DNA of 31,240 nt from assembly GCA_039920305.1 (NCBI GenBank), contig JBDSEA010000233.1, positions 1 through 31,240 of the forward strand, read 5' to 3'. Position numbers and translations under genes: made by a program. This stretch comes from DASRAJ01 sp039920305. GTDB taxonomy: Bacteria; Bacteroidota; Bacteroidia; Chitinophagales; UBA10324. A model generated the notes under the pieces. It was not told where the DNA came from. It worked only from the letters and a program-made list of their open reading frames with translations, and made no database searches. This document shows positions 8,068 through 16,413 of the stretch, one piece after another. Every line of letters begins with the position of its first letter. Position 1 is the stretch's first letter.

Positions 8068-8913
8068 TCACTTCCCGAAAACTTTTCTCAGATATACTAA
8101 CGTATGCTTCTTCGCATCTGCTGTTGCCATACTGTTAAAATCAGGATTTGAAGGATTGGCAAAAGCATGATCGGCATCATACTCTTTTATGGTGATGTTT
8201 TTTCCCGCCTCGCCCATATCCCGGATAAAATCAATCTTTACTTTTTCATTGATCCACTGATCTTTTTTTGCCCAGATAAAAAGTACATCGCTGTTAAGCG
8301 ATTTCAGCTTGTTTACATCCCGTTCAGGCATTCCGTAGTACATAACACAACCTATCTCCTGATCTCCTGCAAGCAAGGCTGCCTGCATGCTCCATCCGCC
8401 ACCAAAACACCAGCCGATGGTGGCGATTCGTGCATCCTTACCCGCAAAATCAATCGCTCCTTTTATAATTGCTTTTGACCGGCTTTCATCATTTGACTCT
8501 GTCAGTTTACCTGCGGCATCCGGTGTTGTAGCCACTTGTCCATCAAACAAATCCAATGCAATAATATTTATGCCGGCAATGGAATCAGCATACATATCTG
8601 CTTCCTTTTTTATCCAGTCGTTTAATCCCCACCATTCATGAAAAACAAAAAGAAAATCTCGGGTTGGTTTTTTTGCCGCAACATAATATGCATTTCCAGA
8701 CTTTCCATCTGTTGTAGGAAAGGTGATCATGCTTCCCGCAGGGGCATAGTCAGCAGGCTTGGGCACCTCATGCATGCTTCGGAAATGTGAGTCACGGGCA
8801 AGTAAAGCGAAATCAGTTACCGCGGATTGAGATTTGCAGCACTGCTGTGTTGTTTGGGCATCTGATTTTGAACTTATCATTAAAGAGAAGACGGCCAACA
8901 AGATTTTTTTCAT
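8068..8913 (-). CDS. Dienelactone hydrolase family protein, exported
   Basis: 281 aa from the ATG at 8913. A TTG seven codons upstream (8934) gives a longer frame but weakens the signal peptide MKKILLAVFSLMISSKSDAQ. The alpha/beta-hydrolase core shows the cysteine nucleophile C169 in 'IGWCFGGGWS', acid D218 in 'FIWAKKDQW' and H249 in 'YDADHAFANP', which is the Cys-Asp-His triad of dienelactone hydrolases. 'HEWWGLNDWIKKEADMYAD' is also typical. Classical members open dienelactones in the chloroaromatic pathway, but no such pathway is here. The exported location suggests a different ester or lactone substrate. A 'CC' pair (C25-C26) follows the cleavage site. Confidence 0.88.
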   Translation of the reverse strand: MKKILLAVFSLMISSKSDAQTTQQCCKSQSAVTDFALLARDSHFRSMHEVPKPADYAPAGSMITFPTTDGKSGNAYYVAAKKPTRDFLFVFHEWWGLNDWIKKEADMYADSIAGINIIALDLFDGQVATTPDAAGKLTESNDESRSKAIIKGAIDFAGKDARIATIGWCFGGGWSMQAALLAGDQEIGCVMYYGMPERDVNKLKSLNSDVLFIWAKKDQWINEKVKIDFIRDMGEAGKNITIKEYDADHAFANPSNPDFNSMATADAKKHTLVYLRKVFGK

Positions 8914-8957
8914 AGAAAAACAATTTAAGTTCAATGGAACACTGCAAAGTTAAGGGT

Positions 8958-10895
8958 TCATTGTTTTACAAGCTTTACTATCGTTTTGGTTGAAGTGCCG
9001 GTTAGCTCCAAAAAGTAAATCCCCGCAGCAAAATCAGTGATATCAAAATAAACCGGAGCAAAAAATCCGGTGCCGGATATATCAATTTCTTTGATTTTTC
9101 TTCCGCTCACATCAAACAACGAGAGTTCTTGCAAAGCCTCCACGCCATGATACGAGATTTGGAATATGTTGCCGGCAGGGTTGGGGAAAATAACCAGGGT
9201 ATTAGAAATGAGGGAGTCGTACACTACCGTATTTCCTTTTGAGGCAATCCACAGTTCAGGATCGAACTTTAATGAATCAGGTGTAAAAGAAAACGGACCT
9301 GCGATATAATTCTCATCATTAAAATTGTTTGGTATTCTGATGATGGTATCATGAGTGGCATCTTTCAGCTGAATGGGCAAAGGCATCTCGAAAAAAGAAA
9401 CATCAGGATTGTTTTGTGTCTGGTGAACTGCTATCGTAACTGTTCCATCATTATTTGCTGACCATTTGATGTGATAGCCGGGGTATCCTTTTCCATAAAA
9501 CCAGTCATTAAAAAATTCATCAAGGTTTTCACCACTTGCTTGCTCAAGGTGCTGCTTTAGATTTTGTGTTCTGGCAAAACCAAAACACAGTTCAGAATCA
9601 TTGATGTAATTATAAACTGCTTTAAAGAAAACTGAATCCCCGAGGTTCCATCGCAGCATATGCAGAACATACATTCCTTTGGAATAAGATAATGAGCCGC
9701 TGAAAATTCGGGATACACTGGTAGTATCATCGCAAAACACTGAACCGGTTGAATCCTGGAGCGCATTATTCAACCTTGTTGTTTTATACGGTAACCAATA
9801 CTGTGGTGCAAGGTTCTCATAGGCCAATCCGGCGAGATAGGTTGCAAACCCTTCATTCAGCCATATATCCTGCCATGAGCCGCACGTGATCTTATTGCCG
9901 AACCACTGATGCGCCAGCTCATGCGCGATCAATTCATAAATATTTGGAAAACTAACGAAACTCATGGTCTGATGCTCTTCACCGCCACCCCAGTTCCATT
10001 GAGCGTGGCCATACTTTTCCTGTTTAAACGGATAATCACCAAACAGATCCGAGAATAATTGAATCATCGAAACAATTGCACCCGGGTTTTCGGCATAGTA
10101 AAGTGAATCTTCAGGATAAACATATTCAATAACCTTTACTGTATCTCCGCCCGCAAGAGGTGCATACTCATTAAATTCCACATAATTGGTGACCGCAATT
10201 CCAATCAGGTAGGTTGCAATGGGAAACCGGTGCCGCCAGTGCATGACGCGTAACGTATCCTGAAAAACGTAATTTTCTACCAGTATGCCATTGGTACCAA
10301 CCTTGATAGCCGCTGGCATTTGAACGATGATATCAAGTGAATCAATCTTATCATTAAGAGAATTTTTGCAGGGAAACCAGTCACTTGCACCATATGGCTC
10401 GCTCAAAGTGTAAATAATGCTATCGCCATTGTGTGATGATTGAGTAAAGCTTCCAAAACCGGTGCTCACAGGAACGCCTTCATAATCAATAGTAATGGAA
10501 TCAAGAACACCCGCAGGAATTAGTTCCGGAAGGTGCAGTATTAACTGGTTATTCCCTCTGCTGAAATTGGAGCTGGTAGTACCATGAAAAGTGAAAGAAT
10601 TTACCTGCATGGAATCATTTAAATCAAAATATACATCCGTAAAATCGCCATTTAGCGACACTATATAATAGGTAAGATCGCCTTTAATATAGTTTTGCTG
10701 CGGATCAATTTTCCATTGGGTGCGCAGGTAGGTTATATCATAATTATCAGTGTAGGAAGATTCAGCAGCAGATTTTAATGCTGCAGAAGGTCGTTCAGCC
10801 AGAATAATAGTATCAAGAAAATCCGGATTAAATGATTGTGAGCTGGCCTCGTTGATAAACAGCCACATAGCAATAAAGAGAAAGAATTTGCTCAC
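8958..10895 (-). CDS. M1-family metallopeptidase with T9SS sorting domain
   Basis: 645 aa from a GTG at 10895, which gives a standard signal peptide (VSKFFLFIAMWLF...ASSQ). The frame extends to an ATG at 10961, but the extra 22 residues are uncharged apart from one Asp and fit poorly. An N-terminal M1 beta domain is followed by the zinc site HELAH-x18-E (H325, E326, H329, E348). The exopeptidase loop reads GGGEEHQTM, where related proteins usually have GGGMEHQ or GAMEN. The last ~75 residues are a type A T9SS sorting domain ('VIFPNPAGN', 'LFDVSGRKI', 'GIYFLELTG'), so the enzyme is secreted or cell-surface bound. The stop is 44 bp before the hydrolase ATG, so one transcript with the exported redox genes is possible. 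Confidence 0.9.
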   Translation of the reverse strand: MSKFFLFIAMWLFINEASSQSFNPDFLDTIILAERPSAALKSAAESSYTDNYDITYLRTQWKIDPQQNYIKGDLTYYIVSLNGDFTDVYFDLNDSMQVNSFTFHGTTSSNFSRGNNQLILHLPELIPAGVLDSITIDYEGVPVSTGFGSFTQSSHNGDSIIYTLSEPYGASDWFPCKNSLNDKIDSLDIIVQMPAAIKVGTNGILVENYVFQDTLRVMHWRHRFPIATYLIGIAVTNYVEFNEYAPLAGGDTVKVIEYVYPEDSLYYAENPGAIVSMIQLFSDLFGDYPFKQEKYGHAQWNWGGGEEHQTMSFVSFPNIYELIAHELAHQWFGNKITCGSWQDIWLNEGFATYLAGLAYENLAPQYWLPYKTTRLNNALQDSTGSVFCDDTTSVSRIFSGSLSYSKGMYVLHMLRWNLGDSVFFKAVYNYINDSELCFGFARTQNLKQHLEQASGENLDEFFNDWFYGKGYPGYHIKWSANNDGTVTIAVHQTQNNPDVSFFEMPLPIQLKDATHDTIIRIPNNFNDENYIAGPFSFTPDSLKFDPELWIASKGNTVVYDSLISNTLVIFPNPAGNIFQISYHGVEALQELSLFDVSGRKIKEIDISGTGFFAPVYFDITDFAAGIYFLELTGTSTKTIVKLVKQ

Positions 10896-11010
10896 AGTAA
10901 TTATTAAATGGAAAATTGGAGAAAATGAAGAAGTGAAATTACATAGTTGACTCGCGTCCATTGCAATGCATCATTATAGTTTTTTTTGGAATCGATATAT
11001 TTTATTTTTT

Positions 11011-11018
11011 TAATTTTG
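11011..11018 (+). promoter_or_regulatory. Candidate promoter of the histone H1-like gene
   Basis: TAATTTTG (11011-11018) fits the Bacteroidota -7 consensus TAnnTTTG. A TTTG at 10985-10988 is a plausible -33 element with a 22-nt spacer. The start codon lies 55 bp downstream. The upstream DNA contains T-tracts (10980-10987 and 11004-11011) that could bend it. It is the best promoter-like match in the window, but unproven. Confidence 0.45.
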
Positions 11019-11073
11019 ACCGATTAAATCAATAATTTCATCACTTCAGAACTAAACCTAAACAAACACTACA

Positions 11074-11259
11074 ATGAGCCGATTAGACGATCTTAGAAAT
11101 CATCTCACTTCCCTGGAAGCTGATTTCGCCAAATTTTTTGAAAAAGGTAATGCTTCCGCCGGAACACGCGTACGAAAGGGCATGCAGGATTTAAAAAAAC
11201 TTGCCAACGATATCCGCTCAGAAGTTCAGTCGAAGAAAGGCGCAGGCAAAGAGGAATAA
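11074..11259 (+). CDS. Histone H1-like (Hc1-type) nucleoid protein
   Basis: 61 aa, mostly helical and lysine-rich. The core 'LTSLEADFAKFFEKGNASAG' followed by 'TRVRKGMQDLKKLANDIR' is the conserved signature of the short histone H1/Hc1 family found across Bacteroidota. It ends in a charged tail (SEVQSKKGAGKEE). It probably binds DNA non-specifically as an abundant nucleoid protein. The gene stands alone between the divergent M1 peptidase gene and the convergent ettA. It has a promoter-like element upstream and a perfect 14-bp hairpin just after the stop, as expected for a separate, well-expressed transcript. Confidence 0.92.
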   Translation: MSRLDDLRNHLTSLEADFAKFFEKGNASAGTRVRKGMQDLKKLANDIRSEVQSKKGAGKEE

Positions 11260-11270
11260 CGTAAGCCATC

Positions 11271-11329
11271 ATTAAATGCAGAATTTTAAACAGTCATATA
11301 GGTTGGTTATGATTCTGCATTTAATTTTT
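11271..11329 (+). terminator. Hairpin terminator after the histone H1-like gene
   Basis: A perfect 14-bp inverted repeat (ATTAAATGCAGAAT, 11271-11284, with its complement at 11312-11325) is followed by four T's, starting 11 bp after the stop. The loop is long (27 nt) and the stem AT-rich, so strength is uncertain. It lies between convergent genes and could act on ettA transcripts too. Confidence 0.65.
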
Positions 11330-11358
11330 CTCCCGGCAGAACATTTGCCGTGAAGGCA

Positions 11359-13038
11359 TTATCCGGCAACCAGCTTTTTATATTTGAAACGATGCGGGGA
11401 AACATCGCCCAGGCGCTTTTTCTTATTTTCTTCATAATCGGAAAATCCCCCTTCAAACCAGTAAACACTTCCCTCGCCCTCAAAGGCGAGAATATGAGTA
11501 GCAACGCGATCGAGGAACCACCGGTCATGTGAAATAATTACTCCGCAGCCCGCGAAATTCTCAAGCGCTTCTTCTAATGCTCTTATGGTATTTACATCAA
11601 GGTCATTTGTTGGCTCATCAAGCAGATATACGTTCGCTTCTTCGCGAAGTGTTAAAGCAAGGTGAAGCCTGTTTCGCTCACCACCACTGAGAACTTCTAT
11701 TTTTTTCTGCTGATCATTTCCCGAGAAATTAAACTTACCCACATAGGCTCTGGAAGGCACTTTGTATTTTCCGATCTCGACATAATCAAGCCCGTTGCTG
11801 ATCACTTCGAAAACGGTTTTTGTTTGATCAATATCTGAATGCATTTGATCCACATAGGAAGGCCTGACTGTTTCACCGATTTTGAATTCACCATGGTCAG
11901 GCTTTTCTATTCCGAGGATCAATCTGAATAGTGTGGTCTTTCCTGCACCGTTCGGACCGATGACTCCTACGATTCCGTTTTGCGGAAGGTTGAAATTCAG
12001 GTTTTCAAATAGCAGGGTTTCTCCAAATGATTTAGAGACATTAACGGCTTCAATCACATTGGCGCCAAGCCGCGGGCCAGGCGGAATAAACAACTCCAGC
12101 TTATCCTCTTTCTGTTTGGTTTCCTCACCAACCATCTTCTCATAATTCTGAAGCCTTGCCTTTGATTTTGCCTGGCGTGCTTTCTGTCCCATGCGCACCC
12201 ATTCCAGTTCACGCTGCAAAGTTTTTTGCCGCTTAGTCTCCTGTTTTTCCTCTGTTGCCAGCCGCTGCTGCTTTTGGTCAAGCCATGATGAATAATTTCC
12301 TTTCCAGGGAATTCCTTCACCACGGTCTAATTCCAGGATCCATTGAGCTACATCATCGAGAAAGTAGCGATCGTGTGTAACCGCTATCACGGTTCCTTTA
12401 TATTGCTTCAAATGCTGCTCGAGCCATAAAATTGATTCAGCATCGAGGTGATTGGTTGGCTCATCAAGTAAAAGAATATCGGGCTGCTGGAGCAGGAGGC
12501 GGCAAAGCGCAATCCGCCTTAGCTCACCGCCGCTCAGGTTTTTAATCGAAGCGTCGCCTTCAGGGCAGTTCAAGGCATCCATGGCCCGCTCCAGTGTTGA
12601 GTCGACCTCCCATCCATCCACTGCATCAATCCTTTCCTGAACTTCACCCATGCGGGTTGTTAGCTTTTCCATCGCTGCCGAATCCATCGGTTCAGAAAAC
12701 TTATTGCTGATTTCCTCAAATTCCTTCAGTAAATTAATTACAGGCTGGACACCCTCGCTCACAATTTCCTTAACGGTTTTTGATTCATCAAAATGAGGTT
12801 GTTGCTCCAGCATTCCAATACTGTATTCTTTTTCGAACTGGATTTTACCTATATAGTTTGAGTCTTTGCCCGCAATAATATTCAGTAATGTGCTTTTGCC
12901 GCTTCCATTAAGTCCAATTATTCCAATCTTGGCTCCATAAAAAAAAGAGAGATAAATGTCTTTCAGGATTTGCTTATTGTTGGGAGGAATAATCTTTCCG
13001 ACACCCTGCATTGAGAATATTATTTTATTGTCTGCCAT
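11359..13038 (-). CDS. ettA: EttA, energy-dependent translational throttle (ABC-F ATPase)
   Basis: 559 aa from the ATG at 13038 (MADNKIIFSMQGVGK); the longer frame to 13077 adds an unlikely 13-residue leader. It has two ABC ATPase domains without membrane segments. Walker A motifs are GLNGSGKST and GPNGAGKTT, signatures are 'LSGGELRRIAL' and 'LSGGERNRLHL', and each domain has a Walker B ending in LLDEPTNHLD or LLDEPTNDLD. Between them lies the charged linker, and domain 1 carries the short 'arm' insertion. The ending '...RFKYKKL' and the length match EttA (E. coli 555 aa). It binds the ribosomal E site and gates the first elongation steps by ATP/ADP ratio. It is transcribed alone. Confidence 0.95.
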   Translation of the reverse strand: MADNKIIFSMQGVGKIIPPNNKQILKDIYLSFFYGAKIGIIGLNGSGKSTLLNIIAGKDSNYIGKIQFEKEYSIGMLEQQPHFDESKTVKEIVSEGVQPVINLLKEFEEISNKFSEPMDSAAMEKLTTRMGEVQERIDAVDGWEVDSTLERAMDALNCPEGDASIKNLSGGELRRIALCRLLLQQPDILLLDEPTNHLDAESILWLEQHLKQYKGTVIAVTHDRYFLDDVAQWILELDRGEGIPWKGNYSSWLDQKQQRLATEEKQETKRQKTLQRELEWVRMGQKARQAKSKARLQNYEKMVGEETKQKEDKLELFIPPGPRLGANVIEAVNVSKSFGETLLFENLNFNLPQNGIVGVIGPNGAGKTTLFRLILGIEKPDHGEFKIGETVRPSYVDQMHSDIDQTKTVFEVISNGLDYVEIGKYKVPSRAYVGKFNFSGNDQQKKIEVLSGGERNRLHLALTLREEANVYLLDEPTNDLDVNTIRALEEALENFAGCGVIISHDRWFLDRVATHILAFEGEGSVYWFEGGFSDYEENKKKRLGDVSPHRFKYKKLVAG

Positions 13039-13074
13039 TGATATTTTTTTTATTTTCTGAAAAAAATTTCTGCG

Positions 13075-13082
13075 CAAATGTA
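13075..13082 (-). promoter_or_regulatory. Candidate -7 box of ettA
   Basis: On the minus strand TACATTTG matches TAnnTTTG, 36 bp before the ettA ATG. No clean -33 TTTG is seen at the right distance. It is tentative because the motif is short. Confidence 0.3.
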
Positions 13083-13229
13083 ATTACAAGAACACCCTGA
13101 AATACGCCAGGCTCGCATATGCTCAAGCCCCGGAGGCTGTAAATAAGGAAAATCTAAAAAGTGCAATTGGCAAGATTGAAAAAGGGGAGAGCATGAATTG
13201 ACGGAAATCATCTTTCCATGTCCGCTTAC

Positions 13230-13790
13230 TCAAACGCCGTATCTGATATCTTCTCCGATAAACCATCTTTCACCAATCTTCATGCATTTAGCACTTGCAC
13301 GTAAAATTGTTTTTCCATCAGTGGCTTCAATAACAATTTTTTTGCTTGGCAATCTCTGATTTTCAATGTCAATCACCATTATCCTGCTCAGCGTTGCATC
13401 CTTCCAGTCACTATGAAGTACGGCAGCCTTGCTTTGAGCAGCAGCAAACCCTGCATGGAGGATATGATGAACGGAATCCTCATTAGCTCTTAATTCAGAC
13501 AGAGCCGGAAGCGGGGCTTGTGTAAGAATGTAAATGTTTGCAATATCTCCTGAGTCAGGGATGAAATCACTAAGCTGACTAAAAGTGAGATGATTTTGCA
13601 GGGAGAGAAAAAAATAACAGGAGAGATCACTGATTGATTTCGCTCCATGTTGTGAATCCGGCGTGTGTGAAGTAAAATCTTTCATGGGATTTTCAATGGT
13701 TTCATACTGTGCTTTCGGCTGACATGAGAAAAGAGACAAAATCATGGTCGCAATAGCTGTGAGCATTCCAATGAGAAAATTATTTTTCAT
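13230..13790 (-). CDS. Hypothetical lipoprotein downstream of feoB
   Basis: 186 aa that I do not recognise. The start MKNNFLIGMLTAIATMILSLFSC is a lipoprotein signal with lipidated C23 (LFSC). The mature part has a low-complexity hydrophilic stretch (~25-55), then a mixed alpha/beta region ending 'KCMKIGERWFIGEDIRYG'. That final strand pattern resembles the end of NTF2-like folds, but this is only an impression. It lies 148 bp after the feoB stop on the same strand, so it could be the last gene of the feo transcript or independent. Base use looks like its neighbours. Confidence 0.7.
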   Translation of the reverse strand: MKNNFLIGMLTAIATMILSLFSCQPKAQYETIENPMKDFTSHTPDSQHGAKSISDLSCYFFLSLQNHLTFSQLSDFIPDSGDIANIYILTQAPLPALSELRANEDSVHHILHAGFAAAQSKAAVLHSDWKDATLSRIMVIDIENQRLPSKKIVIEATDGKTILRASAKCMKIGERWFIGEDIRYGV

Positions 13791-13938
13791 GAGATGGGTA
13801 AAATGAAATATTGTTAGGTGAGAATAAAAATAACCATGCGGAGCAGAACAGAATTTTCCGCGGCATGTTAGTAAATTTCATTTTTTAAATGATTCGATTG
13901 GATTCGATGTTAATACTGCTATTTCAGGTTATCAATAT

Positions 13939-16077
13939 TCACTTCATGATTTGAAAAATGACCAGGCTCGCAGTATATGCAAGCCCGGTCATGTATCCGA
14001 TCTGTATGAGTGGCCACTTCCATGATTTTGTTTCCCTCTTAACAACAGCCACCGTGCTCATGCACTGCATCGCGAATGCAAAGAAGATCATGAGTGAAAA
14101 TGCGGCGGCAGCTGAATAGACTTTCCTGCCGGTGCGCGGATCAATCTCATTTTTCATCTGTTTGCGGATGGCTTCGAAATTAGAGCTGTTATCAGACCCA
14201 ACGCTATAAATGGTTGCCATGGTTCCTACAAAAACTTCACGCGCTGCAAATGCAGTGATGAGGGCAATTCCGATCTTCCAGTCAAAACCAAGCGGGCGTA
14301 TTGCAGGCTCTATAAATTTACCGATATGTCCGGCAAATGATGCCTCAAGCTTTTCTGACTGGAGCTTTGAATCCATATCACTCTGCCAGTTGCCTGATGC
14401 CTGCAAGGTTTCTGACATCTGCGATTTCAGGTTTGAATGTTTTAATTCAACCTTTCTCATCTCTTCCCCTGGACCAAATGACGCGAGGAACCATAGAATG
14501 ATGGAGATTACGATGATTACTTTTCCTGCATCGAACACAAAAACTTTTGCTTTCTCAATCATCGTAACGCCCGCATTCTTCCAGCGCGGCAGCCGGTAGA
14601 TTGGTAACTCCATAAGGTAATAACTTTTCTCCCGGAGCCTGATAAAAATTTTCATTACCCACGCCGCAATGAATGCCATTACCCACCCCAGAAGGTACAT
14701 TCCGAGCATTACCAGACCTTTCAGGTTCATGATGCCGAATAATTTTTCATCAGGGACAAGAAAACCAATCAGAAGGGTGTAAACTGGCAACCGGGCAGAG
14801 CAGCTCATGAGCGGGGTTACCATAATTGTAATAATCCTGTCTTTCCAGTTTTCAATTCCGCGCGTGCTCATGATGGCGGGAACAGCGCATGCCATGCCGC
14901 TTACGAGAGGCATGGTTGACTTTCCGCTCAAGCCCACTCTTCGCATAATCCGGTCCATGAGGAAGCTTACCCGCGTCATATAGCCGGTATCTTCAAGTAT
15001 TGCAACGAACCCAAACAGAAGCATGATCTGCGGAATGAAGATCACGATGCCGCCGATGCCGGCTAAGACTCCATCAGTTAAAAGGTTGGTGATAAGATTG
15101 GAAGGCAGCTGATGATGCAATTTATTTCTCATGTAGCTGAACGCAGTATCAATCGCATCCATTGGATATTGCGCCCATGAGAAGATTGCCTGGAATACAA
15201 AATAAAAGACGAGCAGAAAAATGACATAACCGAATACAGGATGAAGCAGCAAACGGTCAATCTTTGCTGTTTGATCGAGAGCCTGCTGCCTGCTCCTGTC
15301 CTGTGAAGTGCTTTCAGCTAAAATCGGATTGATCTTTTCATAGCGCTTTACAATTTCTTCTCCTTGAAATTTTGAAGCAGTAAACTGATATTTTTCGAGT
15401 ATATTTTTGATCCTTCCTTTTTGATCCACATTAAAGCAAAAAATATTTATGTAATGGCAGGCAATCTGGAAGGCAGCGTAATCACTTTGTGTTCCGGTAA
15501 TCACCTTCACCTCTTCAATAACTTCCGGACACAATGAATGTATGTCAATGAAATTCTCCTTCGGTGCAGGTATGGAAGTTTGAATTGCGCGCTTTAGTTC
15601 AGCAAGTCCTTTCCCCTCGCGTGCATTCACCGGGATCACTTTTACCCCAAACGATGATGCAAGCTTGCTTGTGTCAATTGCCAATCCATTTTTGCGTGCT
15701 ACGTCCGTCATATTCAGCGCAATCACTGTGGGAATTTTCAGATCGATGATTTGAGAGCAGAATAGAAGGTTACGTTTGAGGTTAGACGAATCAGCAACGA
15801 TAATGATCAGATCAGGATGGGAATCATTATCCAAATTGAGCAGCACATCAAACGTAATGAACTCATCAATACGGCGCGGGTAAAGAGAATATGTGCCCGG
15901 TAAGTCAATGACTTCAGCAACCAGATCTTTGGCAAGGGGAAGGAATCCTGTCTTTTTATCTACCGTTACCCCTGCGAAATTTCCAACCCGGGAGCGTAAG
16001 CCGGTCATGGCATTGAACAGCGATGATTTTCCGCTGTTCGGGTTTCCCACTAACGCAATCTTAACAGGCTTTTTCAC
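13939..16077 (-). CDS. feoB: FeoB, ferrous iron transporter
   Basis: 712 aa inner-membrane Fe(II) transporter. The N-terminal G domain has G1 GNPNSGKSS (11-19), G2 T38 in 'NFAGVTVD', G3 DLPG (58-61) and G4 NMTD (122-125). A GDI-like helical region follows, then the membrane domain with two gate motifs. The first is around 'GKSTMPLVSGMACAVPAIMSTR', the second 'FDWKIGIALITAFAAREVFVGT'. A hydrophilic insertion of about 40 residues (537-578, Ser/Gln/Lys/Glu-rich) lies between transmembrane segments before the second gate. feoA is 41 bp upstream, so the two probably form an operon. Confidence 0.97.
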   Translation of the reverse strand: MKKPVKIALVGNPNSGKSSLFNAMTGLRSRVGNFAGVTVDKKTGFLPLAKDLVAEVIDLPGTYSLYPRRIDEFITFDVLLNLDNDSHPDLIIIVADSSNLKRNLLFCSQIIDLKIPTVIALNMTDVARKNGLAIDTSKLASSFGVKVIPVNAREGKGLAELKRAIQTSIPAPKENFIDIHSLCPEVIEEVKVITGTQSDYAAFQIACHYINIFCFNVDQKGRIKNILEKYQFTASKFQGEEIVKRYEKINPILAESTSQDRSRQQALDQTAKIDRLLLHPVFGYVIFLLVFYFVFQAIFSWAQYPMDAIDTAFSYMRNKLHHQLPSNLITNLLTDGVLAGIGGIVIFIPQIMLLFGFVAILEDTGYMTRVSFLMDRIMRRVGLSGKSTMPLVSGMACAVPAIMSTRGIENWKDRIITIMVTPLMSCSARLPVYTLLIGFLVPDEKLFGIMNLKGLVMLGMYLLGWVMAFIAAWVMKIFIRLREKSYYLMELPIYRLPRWKNAGVTMIEKAKVFVFDAGKVIIVISIILWFLASFGPGEEMRKVELKHSNLKSQMSETLQASGNWQSDMDSKLQSEKLEASFAGHIGKFIEPAIRPLGFDWKIGIALITAFAAREVFVGTMATIYSVGSDNSSNFEAIRKQMKNEIDPRTGRKVYSAAAAFSLMIFFAFAMQCMSTVAVVKRETKSWKWPLIQIGYMTGLAYTASLVIFQIMK

Positions 16078-16118
16078 ACTATGTTATCTGCAATAATTTC
16101 CCATCAAATCCTTTGGAG

Positions 16119-16352
16119 TTAAAGCTGAACCATTACTGAACTTGCTTCCTCTTTTCGCAAACTCAAAAGATAGGTTCCAATCTTCACGGAGATAGGGTCA
16201 CCGAGTGGCGCAATTTTATCTATGAAAACTGTTTCGCCGGGAAGAAATCCCATCTCCATCAGCTTCAATGATAAGTCACCCTTCATCAATTCGGTGATCA
16301 CACCACGTTCTCCTGCTTTCATTAGGCTTAATGGAAGAATAGAGCGATTCAA
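16119..16352 (-). CDS. feoA: FeoA, cytosolic partner of FeoB
   Basis: 77 aa, a small SH3-like FeoA domain that supports FeoB-dependent ferrous iron uptake. Landmarks are 'LSLMKAGERGVI', 'LKLMEMGFLPGETVFI', 'APLGDPISVKIGTYLLSLR' and 'ASSVMVQL', in the usual order. The start is taken as the TTG at 16352. The ATG at 16322 would remove the first conserved strand (PLSL). The stop is 41 bp before feoB. A perfect 7-1-7 inverted repeat lies 5 bp upstream of the start codon (16358-16372), suggesting metal-dependent control. Confidence 0.92.
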   Translation of the reverse strand: MNRSILPLSLMKAGERGVITELMKGDLSLKLMEMGFLPGETVFIDKIAPLGDPISVKIGTYLLSLRKEEASSVMVQL

Positions 16353-16357
16353 GTTAT

Positions 16358-16372
16358 TTAGAATGATTCTAA
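16358..16372. promoter_or_regulatory. Candidate Fur/PerR-family operator before feoA
   Basis: TTAGAAT-G-ATTCTAA is a perfect 7-1-7 palindrome. It matches 12 of 14 defined positions of the PerR box TTATAATnATTATAA and 10 of 14 of the Fur core TGATAATnATTATCA. It sits between the lipoprotein stop and the feoA start. A near-match to a -7 box (TAATATTG, 16383-16376 on the minus strand) lies just upstream. This is the expected place for an iron-responsive repressor site, but binding is inferred only. Confidence 0.45.
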
Positions 16373-16413
16373 GTGCAATATTACTACTTGTTAAGGATGG
16401 ATATGAGCTTAAT

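Noticed and set aside
11350..11532. Plus- and minus-strand short frames over the 3' end of ettA
   Set aside because: They are shadows of the ettA reading frame, which has full ABC-F motifs.
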